28,723 bases of DNA from an uncultured Collinsella sp. Its GTDB lineage: Bacteria > Actinomycetota > Coriobacteriia > Coriobacteriales > Coriobacteriaceae. The notes below the pieces were generated by a model that did not search any database, was not told where the DNA came from, and saw nothing but the letters and a program-made list of their open reading frames with translations. Below, in pieces: positions 22,861-28,723 of this stretch (its first letter is position 1; the number at the start of each line of letters is the position of its first letter). Both the position numbers and the translations under genes were made by a program. The DNA is taken from assembly GCA_902475785.1 (NCBI GenBank), contig CABSAN010000027.1, forward strand, positions 1 to 28,723, in the 5' to 3' direction.

Positions 22861-24656
22861 CAAATGACAAGCACCGCTTGCGCCGAAAGACTCTGACCGT
22901 CATAGCTGTCGGCGTTATTGTCAGCGCTGTCTTATTAGGCCTGTTGTATGCGGTTGGAACCCATCGCTGCCTCGAAAAAACGCTTGGGTTTGGTCAAGAA
23001 ACCATGGTGTTTTTGGAAAACGCTTGCGAAAAATATGACCGCTACGAACAGGGGAGAAAAATCGAGACGACACACGATTTGCTCGCCGCGGTCGAATCGT
23101 TTGCGACGTTCCTGTCCTCTGATCGCGTTGAGGTCAACAACGACCTTATCGAGCAATTTGTCCATGCCGAGAACCTTTCGGGGCTGATGGTCATGGACTC
23201 CGATGGCCATATGGCCGCCCACTACGACATCGATGGTCGCGATCCGCTCATGTTGTGGCGAGAGGAGCTGGCCTGTTCGCCGGTCGCATCGATGTATCAA
23301 GGTTCCAAAGTGACCTACTCAACTGTCGTTGAGCGCCGTGGTGTCGTTTTTGCCGTCTGTGCTGTCCCGTATGGTGACGGCGTTGCTCTGGCATACCGCT
23401 CACTTGTTTCCGATACGGCGGACGACTATTCATATTCCATAGCCGATGTGCTTGCGAACAACACCTTCCACCAAAGTCCCATGGTGCTTGTTATGGAGGA
23501 TGCGGAGATTGTCTCATCCAACAGTGCCGATGCTGACGTGTCGCTTGCCCGACTCCTCACCAGCGCAGGGGTTGAGTGGAAAGACGACGGCCTGACGCCC
23601 ATCGAATATCGAGGAGACAAATGGTACGCCGTGCGTGCGGCATATAAGGACTACCGCCTGTTTGCGCTATATCCCAAATCTGAGGTCATGTCTGACAGGA
23701 TTTCATTTGTCGCCGCCGGCGTCTTGGTGTGCCTTGCGTTTTGGGTCGTGGTACTGTTGGCTCGAAATATCGTTGACCACCGCAATTTGGTCGAAAAGGA
23801 TAAACAGCTCGGCATTATCAATGCCATAAGCGCCATCTACGATTCGACCTTCCTTTTGCATCTCGACACCCTCGAGATCGAGGGAATCAATATGTCGCCG
23901 GCGATAGCGAAGATATTTGCCGAGCACAGCGAGGCATATGACTTTATGGACACGGTCTGCTGGGATATCGTGAGCCCCGAAAGCCGCGAAGCGGTTGTGG
24001 GGCTCGTAGATATAAGTACGCTTCGTGAACGTATGGAGGGCGTACCGTACTTGGCTGCCGAGGTGCGAGATTGTCGAGGCACTTGGTACTCGCTACAGGT
24101 TGTCCCCCAGCACCGCGATGAGCAAGGCCGGCTGGAGTCGGTCGTCGTGGCGACGCACAACATATCGATGGTCAAGCATGCCGAGGAGCTGTCATACCAA
24201 GACAAACTGACGGGGCTTCGCAACCGCAACTACCTTGAATCGCGCGGAGATAGCCTGGTAAACGAGGGCTTGCCCGTGAGCGTGATTATGTTGGACTGCA
24301 ATTATCTCAAGCGGACCAACGACATCTATGGTCACGAGATGGGAGATGAACTGCTGCGACGGACGGCGTCCGTGCTGCGGCGGGTGGCTGGTGCGGATTA
24401 TCTGCCGATGCGCCTTGGCGGCGACGAGTTTTTGCTGGTTTGCCCCCATACTGACAACGAGTCTGCGCTCGGGCTGGAACAGGATCTTCGTCTCGGTCTT
24501 GCCGCGGTAAGCGATGAGGCCTTGACGGTCAGCGCATCGATTGGCGTGGCGACCGTCGAGACGGCTGGAAATACGCTGGCCGATGTATATCGTGTCGCCG
24601 ACCACAATATGTATCGGGATAAGCGCATGGTCCACGCGCAGGGTGCGGACTGCTAA
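22857..24656 (+). CDS. Transmembrane sensor diguanylate cyclase (extracellular domain, PAS-like, GGDEF)
   Basis: A 599-residue protein. TM1 at about 13-33, an extracellular region of about 245 residues resembling a double-Cache sensor, TM2 at about 282-303, a PAS-like region (about 320-440) and a GGDEF domain. The catalytic motif is intact (R-L-G-G-D-E-F, G521-F525). The upstream L-D-C-N-Y-L-K-R-T-N-D-I-Y-G-H-E-M-G-D-E carries the metal and guanine-binding positions. The RxxD inhibitory site expected before GGDEF is absent (G and Y at those positions), so product inhibition may be weak. No EAL domain is present. Coupling to the binding protein by ATGA implies a ligand-sensing c-di-GMP module. 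Confidence 0.9.
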   Translation: MTNDKHRLRRKTLTVIAVGVIVSAVLLGLLYAVGTHRCLEKTLGFGQETMVFLENACEKYDRYEQGRKIETTHDLLAAVESFATFLSSDRVEVNNDLIEQFVHAENLSGLMVMDSDGHMAAHYDIDGRDPLMLWREELACSPVASMYQGSKVTYSTVVERRGVVFAVCAVPYGDGVALAYRSLVSDTADDYSYSIADVLANNTFHQSPMVLVMEDAEIVSSNSADADVSLARLLTSAGVEWKDDGLTPIEYRGDKWYAVRAAYKDYRLFALYPKSEVMSDRISFVAAGVLVCLAFWVVVLLARNIVDHRNLVEKDKQLGIINAISAIYDSTFLLHLDTLEIEGINMSPAIAKIFAEHSEAYDFMDTVCWDIVSPESREAVVGLVDISTLRERMEGVPYLAAEVRDCRGTWYSLQVVPQHRDEQGRLESVVVATHNISMVKHAEELSYQDKLTGLRNRNYLESRGDSLVNEGLPVSVIMLDCNYLKRTNDIYGHEMGDELLRRTASVLRRVAGADYLPMRLGGDEFLLVCPHTDNESALGLEQDLRLGLAAVSDEALTVSASIGVATVETAGNTLADVYRVADHNMYRDKRMVHAQGADC

Positions 24657-24769
24657 TCTTGCCCCCACTAGTCCAAGCATCGTAGGATGTTGAATCGGTG
24701 CTTACGATAATAAGCCGGCCCAGGCGGGGATAATAGACGTCTGAAATTTCTTTCTGAGAGGGGATCTCA

Positions 24770-25033
24770 ATGATTAGTTTTGACTACAAGCCTCAGGGTG
24801 TATGCTCTCGCAATATCCACCTCAATCTTTCCGATGATGGCAGCAAGGTGCTGAGCGTCGAGTTTACCGGCGGCTGCGACGGCAATCTCAAGGCTATCTC
24901 CAAGCTGGTCGAGGGTGCTCCTGCCGATCGCGTAATCGAGGTTCTCGCCGGTAATACCTGTGGTATGAAAAAGACCTCTTGCGCCGATCAGCTCACGCGC
25001 GCCATCGAGGCCGCTCGCGCCGAGATCGCCTAA
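24770..25033 (+). CDS. TSCPD-domain protein with four conserved cysteines
   Basis: An 87-residue soluble protein with the small TSCPD fold, also found at the C-terminus of some class II ribonucleotide reductases. The four cysteines lie in G-V-C-S, G-G-C-D-G-N, N-T-C-G and T-S-C-A-D-Q-L, a pattern suggesting metal binding. GAGAGGGGA lies upstream of ATG 24770. The 113-bp gap before it contains a weak -10-like GATAAT (24729-24734) and an 8-bp stem without a T-run. The stop codon overlaps the start of the next gene (TAATG). The biological role of the stand-alone family is not established. Confidence 0.85.
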   Translation: MISFDYKPQGVCSRNIHLNLSDDGSKVLSVEFTGGCDGNLKAISKLVEGAPADRVIEVLAGNTCGMKKTSCADQLTRAIEAARAEIA

Positions 25034-26244
25034 TGGGTATCGCCGATCACATCAAGAACGGAATATCGCGTCGCGGCTTTGTACTCGGTGGGGCTGCCGC
25101 GGGCGCTGCCACGGTGCTTGCCGGTTGCTCGAAAAAAACGGGCACGAGTGATGATGCCGCTGGCGAGCCGCAGGTTATCAAGGACGATTCGAAGATTATC
25201 TCGATCACTGATGAGTACGAAGCTGTTGATATCGATCTTGAGCCCGCGGCCTCGTGGACGCTGCCGCTGGGCACGCTGCTGTACTACTGCGATGGAGACT
25301 ACGCTGCCGCGATGATGGCACCTGCTTCTGCCCTGCATGCCAATACGCTTGGTGTGCTCAACCTGGGCGATGGCTCGCTTACCACACTTATCGAGGATCC
25401 CATTGAGGGAACCGGTTATGCGTTTTACGACGTTCGCGCGGGTGATGGCGTGTTTGCGTGGGTCGAGATGAACTTTGCCAATGCGTCTTGGAAACTCTAT
25501 GCGCAAAACCTTGCGGGCTCTTCCCTCACCGGCAACGCTGTCGAGCTCGACCGCGGTGGCGAAAACTACGATCCGCCGCTCTTCACAGTGTATGGGCCGT
25601 CGGTCATCTGGTATAAGATGCCTTCGTCCGGCGGCACCAAGACGAGTAGCGATTCGTATTGCTACCGTCAGTCGCCCAGCGAGTCCAAGCCTGAGACTAT
25701 TTGGAAGTCGACGGGCCGTTTCGCATCCGCCCCGCGTGTGAGCGACGGCATCCTGACTATCTCGCCCCGCGTGCACAATGATGAGGGCGTCTATTACGGT
25801 ATGACGGCAATCGACCTGACTGACGGTAACAACACGAAGCGAGCTCAGCTGGTGCTTCCTTCGTCGGTTTCGCCTTTCGAGGCCGTGTATATGGGCGACA
25901 CCTTCGTGTTCTCCATTGAGGCGACGTATAGCGGTGTGGGTAGCCTGGGCAATATGGGCACCTATATCGGTAGCGAGGGCGGGCCGTACCTCTTCCTTTC
26001 GCGTGAGCCGCTCGCGTGCGCCGCGGGAAGGAAAAACAAATACCTGGTTAAAGTTCAGGCGTCGCATTTTTTGATTGACACTTCGGCCAAGACCTACGGC
26101 TCGCTTCTGTCGCCCGACCGAGCCTTGGAGTATGGCGATTATCCTGCTACGGCGGGCAAATCGAGCTCGTTCTTAACGTACGCAACGGTGCGTAACAGTC
26201 AGGGAATTCCCGAGACGGTTACCGCTCGCTTGTTCTCTCTTTAG
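25033..26244 (+). CDS. Tat-type lipoprotein of unknown function
   Basis: A 403-residue protein. The N-terminus carries a twin-arginine motif S-R-R-G-F (12-16), a Gly/Ala-rich hydrophobic stretch and a lipobox L-A-G-C with C32, so it should be exported folded through Tat and lipidated. The remainder has repeated Gly/Asp-rich blocks, such as N-L-G-D-G-S-L-T-T-L, and W-based strands. These suggest a beta-propeller-like or otherwise all-beta fold, though no family is recognised. ATG 25033 overlaps the TSCPD stop by one base. The frame upstream to 24979 is open but would lack the export signal position. It may bind a ligand or act in envelope assembly; nothing in the neighbours decides. Confidence 0.8.
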   Translation: MGIADHIKNGISRRGFVLGGAAAGAATVLAGCSKKTGTSDDAAGEPQVIKDDSKIISITDEYEAVDIDLEPAASWTLPLGTLLYYCDGDYAAAMMAPASALHANTLGVLNLGDGSLTTLIEDPIEGTGYAFYDVRAGDGVFAWVEMNFANASWKLYAQNLAGSSLTGNAVELDRGGENYDPPLFTVYGPSVIWYKMPSSGGTKTSSDSYCYRQSPSESKPETIWKSTGRFASAPRVSDGILTISPRVHNDEGVYYGMTAIDLTDGNNTKRAQLVLPSSVSPFEAVYMGDTFVFSIEATYSGVGSLGNMGTYIGSEGGPYLFLSREPLACAAGRKNKYLVKVQASHFLIDTSAKTYGSLLSPDRALEYGDYPATAGKSSSFLTYATVRNSQGIPETVTARLFSL

Positions 26245-26303
26245 TCTCCGAGGGGTTAAAAAGGCGTCGACAGGGGAATAAGCGCGTTGTGACTATGAGT
26301 ACC

Positions 26304-26342
26304 GCCCGCCGAGCTATCGCACCCATGCGATACCCGGTGGGC
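26304..26342. other. 39-nt two-part stem-loop upstream of the response regulator
   Basis: The outer stem is 26304-26311 with 26335-26342 (8 bp, one wobble). The inner stem is 26315-26321 with 26326-26332 (7 bp, perfect), separated by a small 3+2-nt internal loop and closed by a 4-nt loop. No T-run follows, so it is not a standard terminator. A -10-like TAAAAT follows at 26353-26358. Confidence 0.55.
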
Positions 26343-26397
26343 TCAGGTGCGTTAAAATGAGCTTGTTCTTAGCTAATTGAGACAGGGGGGCCGTGTT

Positions 26398-27120
26398 ATG
26401 GCTTCAGATGCAAAAAAGATTCTGCTGGTCGAGGATGAGAAGGCAATCCGTGACGCCGTCGCTGCCTATCTCGAGCGCGAGGGCTATTGGGTTGTGGGCG
26501 TGGGCGACGGCCAGTCCGCTATCGAAGAGTTCGAGAAGCATCAGTTCGACCTGGTCGTGCTCGACCTCATGCTCCCCAAGATTCCCGGCGAGCGCGTTTG
26601 CCGCACCATTCGCGACACCTCGGATGTCCCCATCATTATGCTGACGGCCAAGGGCGAGATCGAGGACCGTATTATCGGCCTCGAGCTCGGTGCCGACGAC
26701 TACCTGATCAAGCCGTTCTCGCCGCGCGAGCTTGTCGCGCGCGTGCGCGCCTTGTTCCGCCGTGCCCACCAGGCCGATGAGCCGGCCGTCGAGGTGCTCG
26801 ACTTTGGCGATCTGGTCATTGACATCTCGGGCCACAAGATTTTGGTCGAGGGCAAGGAAGTTGACCTGACGGCTTCCGAGTTCAAGCTGCTCACCACGCT
26901 TGCCCGTCACCCCGGCCGCGTCTACAACCGCATGGAGCTGGTCGAGAAGGTGCTCGGCTACGACTTTGAGGGTTACGAGCGCACCATCGACAGCCACGTG
27001 AAGAACCTTCGCGCCAAGCTGGGCGACGACCCCAAGAAGCCCAAGTGGCTCTACACCGTTCACGGTGTCGGCTACCGCTTCGAGGCTCCGACCAAGACCG
27101 ATAAGTCGGACGAGAAATAA
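26398..27120 (+). CDS. OmpR/PhoB-family response regulator
   Basis: A 240-residue two-component regulator. The receiver domain has the acidic pair E12-D13, phospho-acceptor D56 in V-V-L-D-L-M-L-P, the T of M-L-T-A-K and the K of L-I-K-P-F-S. The C-terminal winged helix spans about 137-228 (V-D-L-T-A-S-E-F-K-L-L...V-H-G-V-G-Y-R-F). The start is ATG 26398 behind a G-rich site (26385-26390), not the in-frame TTG at 26377. It is followed 12 nt later by its sensor kinase. The target genes cannot be read from the window. Confidence 0.94.
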   Translation: MASDAKKILLVEDEKAIRDAVAAYLEREGYWVVGVGDGQSAIEEFEKHQFDLVVLDLMLPKIPGERVCRTIRDTSDVPIIMLTAKGEIEDRIIGLELGADDYLIKPFSPRELVARVRALFRRAHQADEPAVEVLDFGDLVIDISGHKILVEGKEVDLTASEFKLLTTLARHPGRVYNRMELVEKVLGYDFEGYERTIDSHVKNLRAKLGDDPKKPKWLYTVHGVGYRFEAPTKTDKSDEK

Positions 27121-27132
27121 AGGAAATCACAT

Positions 27133-28698
27133 ATGACACCTGCGCGCTTTGAAATCGGGCAAAAGCATAAGCAGGAGAACGAGGCGGGTTCCAAGGCTAG
27201 TTGGAACACGCCTCGTTCCGATTCACGGCCGACGATGAGCTATCCCTCGCGCATGGCCCTGGCTTTTGCCCTGACATCGCTCATGACGGTATTGGTGCTG
27301 GTGGGCGTAGTCTCCGTTGTATGGGGCACGGTTTTTACGGATTACACGCGCTCCAATATTGTCGAAATCGCCAATTCCGCTGCCGATAAGTTGGCAACGT
27401 CATATGAGGAAAACGGTTCTTGGACTGCGGGCGAGCTGCGCACGGTCGCGACATCGAGTTTGGTGTCCGACGATCTGGGCATGCAGGTCGTCAATAAAAA
27501 GGGCGTCATCGTCTACGACGACTCGTGGCCCTCGGCAAGCGCTACTGCCGATGTGCGCGAAAATCAGGCGACGACCGACGATACGAGCGGAAAGAGGGCA
27601 TCGCACAGCCCAGTCTCGTCTGCTCCCACCGATTCCAATAGTGTTGCCAACGTTGAGATCGTGACGTCCTCCGGCGAGCACGTGGGTCAGGTCAAATTGT
27701 GGGCGGTTGGCTCCGATGCCCTGCTCACCAGGGCAGACTCGGCATTCAGAGAGAAGACCTTTAACGCCATGGCCCTTGCCGCGGTTGTGGCCGTCTGTAT
27801 CTCGGTCGTTATCGGAGCGCTTGTGTCGCGCATGCTCACCAAGCCGATTCATCGTATTACCAGCACCGCCAAGCAGATTCGCGACGGCGATCTGTCCGCT
27901 CGTACGGGCTTGCGCGGCGATGATGAGATCGATCAGCTGGGAGAGACCTTCGACGAGATGGCCACCTCACTCGAGAAGGACATGAAGCACGAGAAGCGCC
28001 TGACCTCTGATGTTGCCCACGAGCTGCGCACGCCGCTCATGGCCATGCTTGCAACGGTCGAGGCCATGCAAGACGGTGTGTATCCCACCGATGACGAACA
28101 CCTGGAAACGGTCGCATCCGAGACGCGTCGTCTGGCCCGTCTGGTGCAGCAGATGCTCGACCTGTCGCGCATGGAAAACAGTACCGCGCCACTCAACCTG
28201 GAGCCGGTGGATATGGTGCCGTTTGTGCGCTCGATTGTGAATGGCCAGGAGCGCTTGTTTGCCGACCGTGACCTGCGTTTGCGCTTTGCAGATGAGACGC
28301 AGGGCCACGATGACGTTGTCGAGGCGGATCCCGACATGATCACGCAATGCGTCATCAACCTCTTGAGTAACGCCATGCGCTATACCCCCGAGGGGGGTTG
28401 GGTCGTGGTGTCGGTGCTCAGCGACCGCAAGCACGTCGATATCGCGGTTTCGGATACGGGCATCGGTATCGCCAAGGATGATTTGTCGCGCATCTTCGGT
28501 CGTTTTTGGCGTGCCGACGCCAGTCGCGCCCGCGAGGCGGGTGGCCTGGGCGTGGGCCTCGCCGTGACCAAGCAGATTGTCGAGCGTCATCACGGCTACA
28601 TATCCGTGGAGTCGGAGCTTGGAAAGGGTACGACTTTTACGATTCATCTGCCTCGCGAGCACACGGCGGACGCGGCATCTACTACAATGGAGCACTAG
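27133..28698 (+). CDS. Sensor histidine kinase with HAMP domain, partner of the upstream regulator
   Basis: A 521-residue membrane kinase. A long hydrophilic N-terminus (about 1-40) precedes TM1 (about 41-66). The extracellular region (about 67-208) has a Ser/Thr/Asp-rich low-complexity stretch. TM2 (about 209-236) leads into a HAMP domain, a HisKA domain with D-V-A-H-E-L-R-T-P-L (H296) and a HATPase domain. The latter has N-L-L-S-N-A-M-R-Y (about 409-417), D-T-G-I-G-I and G-L-G-V-G-L-A. AAAGGA precedes ATG 27133. The unusually long cytoplasmic N-terminus could instead mean a later start, for example M41. The signal sensed is unknown. Confidence 0.93.
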   Translation: MTPARFEIGQKHKQENEAGSKASWNTPRSDSRPTMSYPSRMALAFALTSLMTVLVLVGVVSVVWGTVFTDYTRSNIVEIANSAADKLATSYEENGSWTAGELRTVATSSLVSDDLGMQVVNKKGVIVYDDSWPSASATADVRENQATTDDTSGKRASHSPVSSAPTDSNSVANVEIVTSSGEHVGQVKLWAVGSDALLTRADSAFREKTFNAMALAAVVAVCISVVIGALVSRMLTKPIHRITSTAKQIRDGDLSARTGLRGDDEIDQLGETFDEMATSLEKDMKHEKRLTSDVAHELRTPLMAMLATVEAMQDGVYPTDDEHLETVASETRRLARLVQQMLDLSRMENSTAPLNLEPVDMVPFVRSIVNGQERLFADRDLRLRFADETQGHDDVVEADPDMITQCVINLLSNAMRYTPEGGWVVVSVLSDRKHVDIAVSDTGIGIAKDDLSRIFGRFWRADASRAREAGGLGVGLAVTKQIVERHHGYISVESELGKGTTFTIHLPREHTADAASTTMEH

Positions 28699-28715
28699 CT
28701 TTTCGCTATTCGGTG

Positions 28716-28722
28716 AAGGAGG
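28716..28722 (+). promoter_or_regulatory. Ribosome binding site of the next gene, beyond the window
   Basis: AAGGAGG lies 18 bases after the kinase stop codon, so another plus-strand gene probably begins just past the window edge in the same operon. Confidence 0.6.
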
Positions 28723-28723
28723 G

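Overview
The window looks like the origin-proximal part of the chromosome of a moderately GC-rich actinobacterium of the class Coriobacteriia, most likely Collinsella or a close relative. The reasons are the rpmH-rnpA-yidD-yidC-khpB-rsmG-parA-parB order next to what appears to be the first codons of a divergent dnaA, the overlapping pair of actinobacterial-type WYL regulators, a sortase-anchored SpaA-type adhesin, and the overall codon use. The genus is inferred from general style, not from a database match.

Region 1 (1-5600), origin and partition block. A likely dnaA start leaves leftwards at base 35. An AT-rich stretch with DnaA-box-like 9-mers and a 14-bp direct repeat follows, then a strong promoter for rpmH (L34), rnpA, yidD, yidC and khpB. 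After a terminator come rsmG, three perfect parS sites spaced exactly 39 bp apart, parA, parB and a small YtxH-like membrane protein. A 12-bp perfect palindrome occurs once near each end of this block, and a degenerate fourth parS lies just beyond the end of rlmN.

Region 2 (5600-12530), housekeeping and DNA repair. rlmN is on the minus strand and divergent from ddl. ddl overlaps dinG, which encodes an exonuclease-helicase with an iron-sulfur cluster. dinG runs tail to tail, with overlapping stop codons, into a two-gene operon of WYL transcription factors resembling PafB/PafC.

Region 3 (12700-19610), envelope. A 1045-residue membrane protein has an M28-peptidase-like domain split by about 650 low-complexity residues and lacks most of the expected metal ligands. 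A 72-residue single-span protein follows it. On the opposite strand is an 1143-residue surface protein with a signal peptide, thioester domain, six Cna-B/SpaA-like repeats and an LPATG anchor.

Region 4 (19860-20500), tRNA-Gly(CCC) and a repeat array. The tRNA is followed by its own terminator. Next come an inverted T-arm copy, GC-rich hairpins and two and a half tandem 131-132 bp repeats. The full repeats end in an exact 17-nt copy of the tRNA 3' end, and their hairpin is kept while its sequence changes. This is the least explained part of the window.

Region 5 (20540-28723), metabolism and signalling. purB is followed by a translationally coupled pair: a membrane-anchored solute-binding protein and a GGDEF protein with an extracellular domain. 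Then come a four-cysteine TSCPD protein coupled to a Tat-type lipoprotein, and an OmpR-family response regulator with its sensor kinase. The window ends on a ribosome binding site for the next gene.
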